This document shows, in pieces, positions 43,784 to 51,974 of a DNA stretch of 64,000 nucleotides. The notes under the pieces are model-generated. The model was not told where the DNA came from. It searched no databases and saw only the letters and a program-made list of their open reading frames with translations. Where the stretch lies: positions 744,001-808,000 of the forward strand of contig CAVTNM010000008.1 of NCBI GenBank assembly GCA_963736055.1, read 5' to 3'. Source of the stretch: AC-32 sp963736055 (GTDB lineage Bacteria > Actinomycetota > Thermoleophilia > Gaiellales > Gaiellaceae). The position numbers were made by a program, and so were the translations under genes. Position 1 is the first letter of the stretch; each line of letters begins with the position of its first letter.

Positions 43784-44704
43784 CTAGACATTGAACCGCA
43801 CGGTCAGCACGTCGCCGTCCCGGACCTCGTAGGTCTTCCCCTCGAGCCGCTGCTGGCCCCGGCGCGCCGCCTCTGCGTAGCTTCCCGAATCGACGAGATC
43901 GTCCCAGCGCACGACCTCGCAGCGGATGAACCCGCGCGCGATGTCGGAATGGATCGTGCCCGCGGCCTCGAGAGCCGTCTGGCCCCGGCGAAGCGTCCAC
44001 CCGCGCGCCTCCTTGTCGCCGGCGGTGAAGAACGTGACGAGCCCGAGCACCTCGAAGAGCCGCCGCACGATCTCGTCGAGCGCTGACTCGCCGTCGCGGT
44101 ATGCGGCGGCTTCCTCCTCCGGGAGCTCGCTCAGCTCGGCCTCGAGCTTCAGGTCGATCCCCGCGGGGCCGTTGACGACCGCGACGACCGGCTTCGTCGT
44201 CAAGGGCGCGAGCTCCGATGGGAGCGGCTCGTCCCATTCCCGAACCGATTGGCCCGCATCCACGTGGGCCAGGAGGCGCTCGAGCGCGGCCGCCTCGTCG
44301 CGAAGCTTCGGGTCGCCCGACTTCGCCTGCTTCGCGACCCGCTCGAGACGACGCTCGACGTGATCCCGGTCGGCGACCAGCAGCTCGAGTTCGAGCTGCT
44401 CGAGATCGCCGTCCGGGTCGGCGGCGGCGGAGAAGCCGTCCACGACCGCGAGCAGCGCGTCCACGCGGCGCAGGTTGCCGAGCAGCTGAGGGCCTGTGCC
44501 CGGCACATCGACGACCCGTACCGCGGCGGGAGTCGTCTTCGCAGCGCTGACCACCTCTGCGATCCGCTCCAGGCGCTCGTCGTCGATCGGCGCCATGCCC
44601 ACGTGCTCCTTCCCGAAGTCCGGGCCGACCCCCGCACTGGTCAGCGCGTTGAAGAGCGTGGTCTTCCCGGCCGCCGGGAGCCCGACAATTCCGACCTCGA
44701 GCAC
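43784..44704 (-). CDS. ychF: YchF/OLA1-type P-loop NTPase, shorter than usual
   Basis: The 306-residue protein has the G1 box GLPAAGKTTLFNALT (residues 8-22; the usual form is GxPNVGKST), VVDVPGTGP (G3), and a C-terminal TGS-like part TFFTAGDKEARGWTLRRGQTALEAAGTIHSDIARGFIRCEVV that is very characteristic of YchF. Typical members have about 360 residues; this one is about 55 shorter, mainly in the coiled-coil region. YchF binds ATP and ribosomes and affects translation and stress response. It lies four bases from the ECF sigma gene. Confidence 0.85.
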   Translation of the reverse strand: MLEVGIVGLPAAGKTTLFNALTSAGVGPDFGKEHVGMAPIDDERLERIAEVVSAAKTTPAAVRVVDVPGTGPQLLGNLRRVDALLAVVDGFSAAADPDGDLEQLELELLVADRDHVERRLERVAKQAKSGDPKLRDEAAALERLLAHVDAGQSVREWDEPLPSELAPLTTKPVVAVVNGPAGIDLKLEAELSELPEEEAAAYRDGESALDEIVRRLFEVLGLVTFFTAGDKEARGWTLRRGQTALEAAGTIHSDIARGFIRCEVVRWDDLVDSGSYAEAARRGQQRLEGKTYEVRDGDVLTVRFNV

Positions 44705-44708
44705 GTGC

Positions 44709-45269
44709 CTAGTCTCGCGTGACTTGCTTCTGCAAGGAGGCGAGAGCGCGATGTTGCAGCGATTTCACCGCTCCTTCGGTCTTGTCCAGGATGGTCGCCG
44801 CGTCGCCGTTCGAGAAATTGAAGACGAACTTGAGCGTGAGCACCTGCTGCTGATCGTGCGAGAGATCCTCGATCAGCTCGAGCATGCTGCGCCTGCCGAT
44901 CGACTGCAGCGCCTCGTCCTCTGCCGAGGACTGCTCGGAGCCCGCGGGCTCCGGCACCTCCTCCTCTGGCTGCCAGCGCTTGGTGGTGCGAAAGTGGTCC
45001 ATCGCGAGGTTGTGCGCGATGCGGAAGAGCCACGCGGAGAAGGGTGCGGAGCGCCAGCGGAAGCGCCCGATCGCCTCGAGCATCTTGAGGAACGTCTGCG
45101 TCGTGAGGTCCTCGGCGTCGTGCCGGTTGCCGACGCTCATGTGCAGGTAGCTGTAGATGCGGTCGAAATGCAGGAGGTAGAGCGACTCCAGCGCTTCCCG
45201 GTCCCCCTGCTGGGCGAGTTCGACCAGGCGGCGCAGGTCCGCCGTCTGGGCTGCGGCGTTCGAGCTCAC
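44709..45269 (-). CDS. ECF-type RNA polymerase sigma factor
   Basis: The 186-residue protein has sigma region 2 (residues 25-90: LYLLHFDRIYSYLHMSVGNRHDAEDLTTQTFLKMLEAI, then SAWLFRIAHNLAMDHFRTTKR) and region 4 (LIEDLSHDQQQVLTLKFVFNFSNGDAATILDKTEGAVKSLQHRALASL). The linker is rich in E and P. No anti-sigma gene is adjacent; downstream is ychF and upstream a 75-residue protein. The GTG at 45269 is taken as start. Confidence 0.9.
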   Translation of the reverse strand: MSSNAAAQTADLRRLVELAQQGDREALESLYLLHFDRIYSYLHMSVGNRHDAEDLTTQTFLKMLEAIGRFRWRSAPFSAWLFRIAHNLAMDHFRTTKRWQPEEEVPEPAGSEQSSAEDEALQSIGRRSMLELIEDLSHDQQQVLTLKFVFNFSNGDAATILDKTEGAVKSLQHRALASLQKQVTRD

Positions 45270-45298
45270 CGGAGGGGAATGCCCAGCAGGCCCGGCCG

Positions 45299-45526
45299 CT
45301 AACCGGGGGTGAAGCCGACGCGAGCTTCGCGCGTGAAGCGCTTGACGTAGACGATCCGGCGCAGTGACACCGAGTAACGGCCGTCCTCCGCCTCGATCGC
45401 GAACGCGCCGTCGCTGGCCTGGCCGAGCGCGCGTTCCAGCTCATCGGCCGCATCCAGCTCGACGAGGGCGCCCATGATCTGGCCGCCGTCGAAGCCGATC
45501 TCGATCCGAACGCGCTCGTCAGCCAA
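45299..45526 (-). CDS. 75-residue protein of unknown function
   Basis: A TTG at 45526 starts eight bases inside the end of the epimerase gene, which suggests coupling. The product (RIEIGFDGGQIMGALVELDAADELERAL..., then YSVSLRRIVYVKRFTREARVGF) is a small beta-rich domain without cysteines or membrane segments. It is followed 29 bases later by the sigma gene. I do not recognise the family. Confidence 0.55.
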   Translation of the reverse strand: MADERVRIEIGFDGGQIMGALVELDAADELERALGQASDGAFAIEAEDGRYSVSLRRIVYVKRFTREARVGFTPG

Positions 45527-45923
45527 CGCTGACCACCTCCGCGAGGACGCCGTGCACGGCGTCGGGGTGGATGAACGCCACCTCGAGGCCGAACAGGCCG
45601 CGCCTGGGCCGTTCGTCGATCAGCTCGGCGCCCTCGGCTGCGAGCTCGTTGAGCGCGGTGCCGACGTCGTCGACCTCGTAGGCGACGTGATGCATCCCGG
45701 GCCCGCGGTCGGCGAGGAACTTGCCGACCGGCGTCTCCTCGCCCAACGAGGCCAGTAGCTCAACGCGGCCGCCGCCGATCCTGAGCGACGCCGCCTCGAC
45801 GCCCTGGTCGGGAACGGTCTCACGATGCTCGAGCCGAGCGCCGAAGAGCCGCTCGTAGGTGGCAAGCGCCTCGTCGAGATCGTCGACGGCGACGCCGAGG
45901 TGATGGATTCCACGCGGCTCCAC
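45519..45923 (-). CDS. mce: Methylmalonyl-CoA epimerase
   Basis: The 134-residue VOC-fold protein interconverts the R and S forms of methylmalonyl-CoA on the propionate route. Metal ligands are visible in GIHHLGVAVDDLDEAL (His), GGGRVELLASLGEETPVGKFL (Glu) and RGPGMHHVAYEVDDV (His), and the end GLEVAFIHPDAVHGVLAEVV carries the catalytic glutamate-region pattern. Methylmalonyl-CoA mutase is not in the window. Confidence 0.85.
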   Translation of the reverse strand: MEPRGIHHLGVAVDDLDEALATYERLFGARLEHRETVPDQGVEAASLRIGGGRVELLASLGEETPVGKFLADRGPGMHHVAYEVDDVGTALNELAAEGAELIDERPRRGLFGLEVAFIHPDAVHGVLAEVVSVG

Positions 45924-45944
45924 GCCGCCGATGCTACCCGGTGC

Positions 45945-47447
45945 TCAGTCGGACGCGACGACCCTCACGGTGCCGACCGTCTCGGAGGAGCGGGACTCCG
46001 GCTCGACGCCTTCGAGCAGCTGCTCCAGCTCGGCCTTGTCCAGCGTCTCCTTCTCGAGGAGCTCCTTGGCGATCCGGTCGAGCGGCGCCCGGTGTTTCTG
46101 GAGGAGACGCAGAGCCTCCTGGAAGGCGTCGTCGGTGAGCCGGGCCTGCTCGTGGTCGCGCAGGCGCTTCGTCTCTTCCGAGAGCGCGTAGTTGTCGGCG
46201 CGCATGGTGCGCGACGAGACGTCGGACATGCCGTACTCGAACACCATCGCCCGAGCGAGCTCGGTCACGCGCTCGAGGTCGTTCGCGGCGCCGTTCGTAA
46301 CACGCCCGAAGACGATCTGCTCCGCAGCGCGGCCGGCGAGATAGACCTTCAGCAGGTCCTCGAACTCCTCGGTCGTATGGAGGTAGCGCTCCTCGGACGG
46401 CAGGTTGAGCGTGTAGCCGAGCGCCTGGCCGCGCGAGACGATCGTCACCTTGTGCACCGGCAGCAGGTCCCCGGTCAAATGGGACATGACTGCGTGACCC
46501 GCCTCGTGGTAGGCGAGGATCCGGCGCTCCTTCTCGGTCACCACCTTGCGCTGCTGCAGACCCGCGACGACCCGCTCCATCGCGTCCTCGAAGTCCGACT
46601 GCCGGATCGACTGCTGGCTCGACCGGCCGGCGAAGATCGCGGCCTCGTTGGAGATGTTCTCGAGCTCCGCTCCGGTGAGGCCGGAGGTCTGCCGCGCGAT
46701 CGACTTGAGATCGACGTCGTCGTTGAGCGGCTTGCCTCGCGTGTGGACGAGCAGGATCTCCTCGCGGCCGGCGAGGTCGGGGGCAGCCACCAGCACCTGA
46801 CGGTCGAAGCGTCCGGGGCGCAGGAGCGCGATGTCGAGGTCCTGCAGGCGGTTCGACGCCCCCATCACCACGATCTGCTCACGCGACTCGAAGCCGTCCA
46901 GCTCCACCAGCAGCTGGTTCAAGGTCTGGTCCTGCTCGCGGCTGAAGCCGTGGCCCGTGCGCTGGGCACCGACGGCGTCGAGCTCGTCGATGAAGATGAT
47001 CGCCGGCGCGTTCTTGCGCGCCTCCTCGAAGAGCTTCCGGATTCGCGCGGCGCCGAGCCCGGCGAACATCTCGACGAACGCGGAGGCGCTCTGTGCGTAG
47101 AAGCGCGCGCCCGCCTCGCTGGCGATCGCCTTCGCGAGCAGCGTCTTCCCGGTCCCCGGCGGGCCGTAGAGGAGGATCCCCTTCGGGATGCGCGCCCCCA
47201 GTCGCCCGAAACGCTCCGGGTGGCGCAGGAAGTCGACCACTTCGCCAAGCTCCGCCTTCGCCTCGTCCAGGCCCGCCACGTCGTCCCAGGAGACGTTCGA
47301 GCTGGCGGTGATCGTCTTGGCAGCGGTCACCCTCGGCATCACCTGGAGCGTGCGCCAGAGGATGTACACCATCAGGATGAGCAAGACCGCGAAGAACAGC
47401 GGCAGCCAGGCCGCGATCCCGTCGCGCAAAAAGACCAACCAGTCCAT
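45945..47447 (-). CDS. ftsH: FtsH-type AAA+ zinc metalloprotease with a single N-terminal helix
   Basis: The 500-residue protein has one hydrophobic helix (residues 12-32), an AAA module with GPPGTGKT (95-102), IIFIDELDAVG (150-160), the pore loop FVEMFAG and the second region of homology RPGRFDRQV, then the M41 protease domain with HEAGH (314-318) and the third zinc ligand in NDLERV (D390). Canonical FtsH has two helices flanking an extracytoplasmic domain; here the first helix and that domain are missing. It is probably an accessory FtsH homologue anchored by one helix. Confidence 0.88.
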   Translation of the reverse strand: MDWLVFLRDGIAAWLPLFFAVLLILMVYILWRTLQVMPRVTAAKTITASSNVSWDDVAGLDEAKAELGEVVDFLRHPERFGRLGARIPKGILLYGPPGTGKTLLAKAIASEAGARFYAQSASAFVEMFAGLGAARIRKLFEEARKNAPAIIFIDELDAVGAQRTGHGFSREQDQTLNQLLVELDGFESREQIVVMGASNRLQDLDIALLRPGRFDRQVLVAAPDLAGREEILLVHTRGKPLNDDVDLKSIARQTSGLTGAELENISNEAAIFAGRSSQQSIRQSDFEDAMERVVAGLQQRKVVTEKERRILAYHEAGHAVMSHLTGDLLPVHKVTIVSRGQALGYTLNLPSEERYLHTTEEFEDLLKVYLAGRAAEQIVFGRVTNGAANDLERVTELARAMVFEYGMSDVSSRTMRADNYALSEETKRLRDHEQARLTDDAFQEALRLLQKHRAPLDRIAKELLEKETLDKAELEQLLEGVEPESRSSETVGTVRVVASD

Positions 47448-47495
47448 TCCCTACGTCGAGTTATCGACGGCTTTCGCCGCTGCGTCAACTCCCGG

Positions 47496-48044
47496 CTAGA
47501 CGCGAACGGCCAGAATTGCAGCTGTTTCGGGCGTCGTCAGCAGCTCGGTCGCGGCCAGGTGGGGGTGCCCGAGCCAGAACTCGCGCACCGGATCGGGGCC
47601 CGGCCGGCCCGGGATGAGGTCGTCCAGGACGACGGTTCCGCCCGGCGCGAGCAGGCCGACGACCTGCTCGCCGTCGAGGTCGGGGCGCTGCTTGCCGCCG
47701 CCGTCGTAGAAGAGGAGGTCGAACGGCGCCTCTCCCGGCAGGAGCTCGTGCCAGTCGCCGCTCAGCACCGTGACGTTCTCATCGTCCGCGAACAGGCCGG
47801 CGGCAGCGGTGGCGAGCTCGGCGTCCAGCTCGACCGTCACGAAGGGCACGTGCGGCGGCAGGGCGGAGACGAGCCAGGCGGCGCCCACACCGGCGCCGGT
47901 CCCGATCTCGCCCACGCGCACGCGACCGCGCTGCGCGGCGAGCGCGTGCAGGAGTCGGCCGACCTCGGCGATCGACGAGTGCTCGAAGCCGAGGCTGCGC
48001 TCGAGCGCCAGGGCCCGCCCGACGAGCGGCGGCAGCTCAGGCAA
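47496..48044 (-). CDS. Class I SAM-dependent O-methyltransferase family protein
   Basis: The 182-residue protein has the SAM-binding motif RVGEIGTGAGVGAAWLVSALP, the acidic loop VTVELDAEL, and DLLFYDGGGKQ followed by LLAPGGTVVLDDLIPG, the pattern of the caffeoyl-CoA O-methyltransferase-like family. The substrate is unknown. It lies 18 bases downstream of the pncB stop on the same strand. Confidence 0.75.
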   Translation of the reverse strand: MPELPPLVGRALALERSLGFEHSSIAEVGRLLHALAAQRGRVRVGEIGTGAGVGAAWLVSALPPHVPFVTVELDAELATAAAGLFADDENVTVLSGDWHELLPGEAPFDLLFYDGGGKQRPDLDGEQVVGLLAPGGTVVLDDLIPGRPGPDPVREFWLGHPHLAATELLTTPETAAILAVRV

Positions 48045-48062
48045 GCGTCGAGGCGGCGTGAG

Positions 48063-49148
48063 TCACTCGACGAGCTCGAGCCGCGCGTTCTCGCGGAAGC
48101 GGCGCCCGACCTTCGCCGACGGGCGCCCGTCCGTCATCACGATGTCGGCCGTGAAGTCGTTCTCGCCGCGGATCAGCGCCGAGCCGACGCCGTACGAGTC
48201 GATCGGCACGCCGGCGCTCTCGAAGGCACTGATCCGCCCGGCGTCGAAGCCGCCCGAAGCCACGATCTTCACGTGCTCGAAGCCGTCCCGGTCGAGCGCT
48301 TCGCGCACCTTCCAGACGAGCCGTTCGTTGACGCCGCGCGGGTCGAAGTCGCCCATCTCGTTCCAGAGCGCCCGGTCGACGAGCTGTCCGGAGGTGTCGA
48401 GGCGGACGCCCCAGAGCCGGGGGCCGAGCGCCCGCGCGACCTCGAGCGCGGTCCGAACCGAGTCGTTCTCGAAGTCGACCAGCACGGTGACGTTGATGCC
48501 GGGCTCGATGTTCTCCACGAACTTCGTCGCCGCGAGGACCGTGTTCCCGCCGAAGGAGGCGATCAGCGCGTGCGGGACGGTTCCGACTCCGCGGCCGCCC
48601 CACCACGAGGCCTGCGCGTCGGAGGTCACGCCGATCTCGGCTCCGACCACCTGGCCGGCCACGTAGGCCGCGTACCCGTCGCCGGTCTGCACCCGGTGAT
48701 GGTCGTGTCGCGCCGGCATGAAGATGATCGGCTTGCGGTTCGCGGCCTCGAGGACGCGAACGACGTTGCTCGTGATCAGCGTCCGGCGCGCCAGCACGCC
48801 CAGGTAGACCGTCTCCAGGTGGGCGAAGGACGTGTAGTCGCCCTCGATCGTCAGCACGGGCTCGAACGGCTCGATCCGGTCGCCGTCGTAGAGCGCCTGC
48901 ACCGTCAGCCCCTCCCAGTCGTCGGCGCAGAGCTTCAGCACAGCAATCGCCTCGTCGATCCCGCCGAGGTACGAGTCCCGCCTCTGGAACACCTGCATCA
49001 CGACTCGAGGATGCCGCCCGTCGCGGAGGAGCACCTCCCGCGTGTGGTTGAAGTACGCGTCCGTGTAGTAGCCCTCCCGCATCTTCTCGGCAGGAAGCTC
49101 GAAGATGTCGGGCGGGAGCCGCTTAGTTCTCGGTCTTGTCGTCTCCAT
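48063..49148 (-). CDS. pncB: Nicotinate phosphoribosyltransferase
   Basis: The enzyme makes nicotinate mononucleotide in NAD salvage. The 361-residue protein has EKMREGYYTDAYFNHTREVL at the N-terminus, SNVVRVLEAANRKPIIFMPARHDH, GVGTVPHALIASFGGNTVLAATKF and the phosphate-binding VKIVASGGFDAGRISAF near the C-terminus. The ATG at 49148 overlaps the end of the DUF1385 gene by 26 bases. Tryptophan dioxygenase two genes upstream makes a link to NAD supply plausible. Confidence 0.85.
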   Translation of the reverse strand: METTRPRTKRLPPDIFELPAEKMREGYYTDAYFNHTREVLLRDGRHPRVVMQVFQRRDSYLGGIDEAIAVLKLCADDWEGLTVQALYDGDRIEPFEPVLTIEGDYTSFAHLETVYLGVLARRTLITSNVVRVLEAANRKPIIFMPARHDHHRVQTGDGYAAYVAGQVVGAEIGVTSDAQASWWGGRGVGTVPHALIASFGGNTVLAATKFVENIEPGINVTVLVDFENDSVRTALEVARALGPRLWGVRLDTSGQLVDRALWNEMGDFDPRGVNERLVWKVREALDRDGFEHVKIVASGGFDAGRISAFESAGVPIDSYGVGSALIRGENDFTADIVMTDGRPSAKVGRRFRENARLELVE

Positions 49149-49923
49149 CGGCGGTCCGCTCCAGCTCGAGACAGGCTGCCAGCGCAGCCTCGGCCACCTC
49201 GAGCTGCTGGGGTGTCGGCTCGGCCGTGGCGAGCCGGTGCTGGAGCTCGTGGCCCGGCTTGGCCAGCGCTCGAGAGAGCGGATGCTCCGGGTTGCGCGCC
49301 ATCCAGGCGAAGATCTCGGTGGACACCGCCACGGCACCGAGCTGGGCGGTCAGTCGGGCCGGGGTGCGCAAACGTGCAGGAGCACGCGAGGCGAGCACCC
49401 CTCCGACGGCCGAGCTCGCTATCAGCGGGCCCAGCATGTGCGAGCCGCAGCGCTCGTGCTCGCGTGCCCGCGGCTCGTCGTGCTCGTACGTGCCGATCGA
49501 GATGTGCTCGGCGCCGTGGTAGGCCGCCAGCTCGGAGCCGCGCATGGCGAGCACGGCCGGCGCGAGCGAGAGGAACCCGCCCACCAGCTCGCGCGCAAGC
49601 GGGCTCAGGCCCCGAGCGTCCCTGACTGCCCGAACGACGAGCGCGGTGCCCAGCATCGCCGCCAGCACCTGCGGGCGCTGGAAGGGAAGCCGCGCCTCGG
49701 GAAGGCGGCGCCGCATCTGCGGCATGAGCGCGAAGACCTCGGCCATCTTGGCGGGGCCGCGGAGGAGCGGGTTGCGCACCTTCGAGGCGCGAAGCCGCTT
49801 GTAGTCGGACGCGACCTTCAGCTCGCCGCCGGGCGTCCGGATCGCGCACGCCCACGAGCTCGGGCCGTGCACGAGCACGCCGTTGACCAGCGCCATCCCG
49901 CCGAGGCGGATCTTCTCGTCCAT
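49123..49923 (-). CDS. DUF1385 family membrane-associated protein
   Basis: The 266-residue protein begins with IRLGGMALVNGVLVHGPSSWACAIRTPGGEL and contains LAAYHGAEHISIGTYEHDEPRAREHERCGSHMLG, the histidine-rich box that defines DUF1385. Hydrophobic stretches occur near residues 85-125 and 160-205. The His/Glu/Cys set suggests metal binding, but function is not established. Confidence 0.83.
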   Translation of the reverse strand: MDEKIRLGGMALVNGVLVHGPSSWACAIRTPGGELKVASDYKRLRASKVRNPLLRGPAKMAEVFALMPQMRRRLPEARLPFQRPQVLAAMLGTALVVRAVRDARGLSPLARELVGGFLSLAPAVLAMRGSELAAYHGAEHISIGTYEHDEPRAREHERCGSHMLGPLIASSAVGGVLASRAPARLRTPARLTAQLGAVAVSTEIFAWMARNPEHPLSRALAKPGHELQHRLATAEPTPQQLEVAEAALAACLELERTADGDDKTEN

Positions 49924-49933
49924 CGGGCAGAGC

Positions 49934-51238
49934 CTAGCGGGCGCCCGTCACCTCGCCGGCCACGTGGCGGAAGCAGCGGACGGCCAGCTCGAGGTCGTCG
50001 ACGGCGATCCGCTCGTCGACCGAGTGGACAAGCCGAGCCGCGAGCTGGGGATCCATCGTGCGCATCGGGCAGAACCCGTACGCGACCGTGCCGAACGCCT
50101 CGCGCAGCCAGTGGCTGTCGGTGAAGCCCGCCACGGAGATCGGCAGCAGGGCCGCCTCGGGCTCGATCTCGGCCACGAAGCTCTCGACCGCGTCCCAGAG
50201 CGGCGTGTCCAGGGCGGATCGGGTTCCACCGCGGCCCTCGATCCACTCGAAGTCGTAGTCGCCGTCGCCCAGCACGTGGCGCAGGACGGGCTCGACCTCC
50301 TCCTGGGCCTGGCCGGGAAGCAGGCGGCAGTCGACCTGGACCTCGCACACGTGCGGAATCACGTTCCGGCGCTTCGAGGCGGAGATCATCGTCGGCGAGA
50401 GCGTCAGCGAGAGCAGCGGCTCGAGCAGCTCGGCCGCGGCCGGGTCGACCTCGCGCGCGAGCTCGAGCGCCTCGGCGGGGCCGAGCGGCCTGCCCGCGAC
50501 CGCCTCGATCAACAGGCTCGTCTCGGGCCCGAGCTGGAGCTCGGGCTCATAGGCGGCCAGCCGTTCGATCAGAGGCGCCGCGTTGACCAGCGCGTTGTCG
50601 GCGATCCCCGGCACCGACGCGTGGCCGGCGCGCCCCATGACGCGGAGCCGAAACGGCGAGCTCATCTTCTCCGCGGGCGCGCAGATGTAGTACGGCCGGC
50701 CGAGCAGCTCGATCCGCTCGCCGGCGCCCTCGTTGATCGCGTAGTCGGTGCGGACGGCCTCGGGATGGGCCTCGCAGAGCCAGGGCAGGCCGAACCCGTC
50801 GCCCACCTCCTCGTCGGCGACCGCGACGAACACGAGGTCGCCCGCCGGGTGAAACCCCTCGCGCGCGAGCGTCGCCAGCGCGACGGCGCTCGCCGCCGCC
50901 TGACCCTTCATGTCGAGGGCGCCGCGGCCCCAGATCTCACCGTCGCGAAGCTCGCCGCTCCAGGGGTCGAGCTGCCAGTCGGCGGCGTCGGCAACCACGG
51001 TGTCGGTGTGCGAGAGCAGCATCAAGCTGGGCCCCTCGCCGCTGCCCGGAAGCCGCGCGACGAGGTTCGCCCGCTCCGGCACCCGCGCGTACAGCTCGCA
51101 CTCGACCCCGCTCTCGGCCAGGTAGTCGCGCAGAAGCTCGGCGGCCTGGGTCTCGTTCCCGGGCGGATTGACCGTGTCGAGCCGGATCAGCTCCTGGAGG
51201 AGGCTCGTGGCCTCGTCGCGCAGCGAGAGTGTCGCCAT
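49934..51238 (-). CDS. M20 family metallopeptidase/deacylase
   Basis: The 434-residue protein has LMLLSHTDTVVAD (first zinc ligand), EIWGRGALDMKGQAAASAVAL (bridging Asp), FVAVADEEVGDGFG (catalytic and ligand Glu), and FTDSHWLREAFGTVAYGFCP near the C-terminus, the set of M20/ArgE/DapE enzymes. The dimerisation domain lies around residues 205-320. The ATG at 51238 overlaps the TDO stop (ATGA). The substrate cannot be told; context next to TDO does not fix it. Confidence 0.87.
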   Translation of the reverse strand: MATLSLRDEATSLLQELIRLDTVNPPGNETQAAELLRDYLAESGVECELYARVPERANLVARLPGSGEGPSLMLLSHTDTVVADAADWQLDPWSGELRDGEIWGRGALDMKGQAAASAVALATLAREGFHPAGDLVFVAVADEEVGDGFGLPWLCEAHPEAVRTDYAINEGAGERIELLGRPYYICAPAEKMSSPFRLRVMGRAGHASVPGIADNALVNAAPLIERLAAYEPELQLGPETSLLIEAVAGRPLGPAEALELAREVDPAAAELLEPLLSLTLSPTMISASKRRNVIPHVCEVQVDCRLLPGQAQEEVEPVLRHVLGDGDYDFEWIEGRGGTRSALDTPLWDAVESFVAEIEPEAALLPISVAGFTDSHWLREAFGTVAYGFCPMRTMDPQLAARLVHSVDERIAVDDLELAVRCFRHVAGEVTGAR

Positions 51239-51954
51239 CAGCCCTCTTCGATCGAGAGCTGGGTCAAACGGTTGCGCGCCGCCCACAGCTCCGGGAAGAA
51301 GCGGTACTTGATCAGGCCGCCCAGGAGCTCGACCGGCGTGCCCTGGGTGCCGACCACCTCGTCGCCGATCACGCGTGCCACCACCAGGTAGTGGCGCATC
51401 CGCCAGAGGGCAACCCGCTCGTCCCAGGCAATCAGCTGCTCGGCGAGCTGGTAGAGGTCCTCGTGCTCACGCCCCTGCCGGTAGAGCTCGACGACGTTGA
51501 GCCCCTCGTCTCGAAGCAGCTGCGAGAACGCCTGGCCGAGCTGCGGCGTCAACCGCCTGATCTCGCGGAACCCCGGCGAGTCGAAGCCGCTCCCGTGCCC
51601 GAGCACCTTGCGGATCTCCTGGTACTCCCACGGCGACATGTTCTCGAGCATGTCGAGCTGCGCGATCACGTACTCCACGCACTCGATCGCGCGGCGCAGC
51701 AGCCGCTCGGCGGGGGCCAGCTCTCCGCGCCCGAGCAGAGCGGTTGCCTCCTCCACCTCGTTCCAGGCCAGCTTCAGCCACAGCTCCGAGGCTTGATGCA
51801 CGGTCTGGAACAGCAGCTCGTCGCGATGGACGCGCTCGTCCGGGCGCTTCTGGAGCGCCAGCAGGTCGTCGGTGCGGAGGTAGCGCTCGTAGTCGCTCGC
51901 CCCCTCCCCGGGAAGGACGGGCTGCGTGTAGTCCTCGGCTCCGCCGGTCGCCAC
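51238..51954 (-). CDS. kynA: Tryptophan 2,3-dioxygenase
   Basis: The heme enzyme opens the tryptophan indole ring to N-formylkynurenine. The 238-residue protein has DYERYLRTDDLLALQKRP, HRDELLFQTVHQASELWLKL (substrate-binding region), ENMSPWEYQEIRKVLGHGSGFDSPGFREI and the proximal heme histidine in LWRMRHYLVVARVIGDEVVGTQGTP. Formamidase and kynureninase are not in the window. It starts the leftward group TDO-M20-DUF1385-pncB. Confidence 0.9.
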   Translation of the reverse strand: MATGGAEDYTQPVLPGEGASDYERYLRTDDLLALQKRPDERVHRDELLFQTVHQASELWLKLAWNEVEEATALLGRGELAPAERLLRRAIECVEYVIAQLDMLENMSPWEYQEIRKVLGHGSGFDSPGFREIRRLTPQLGQAFSQLLRDEGLNVVELYRQGREHEDLYQLAEQLIAWDERVALWRMRHYLVVARVIGDEVVGTQGTPVELLGGLIKYRFFPELWAARNRLTQLSIEEG

Positions 51955-51974
51955 GGCGGGAGCATACTTCCCGC

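Noticed and set aside
45825..49625. 1266-codon open frame on the + strand
   Set aside because: It lies antisense to ftsH, the methyltransferase and pncB, all with clear catalytic motifs; the long frame is a by-product of codon bias.
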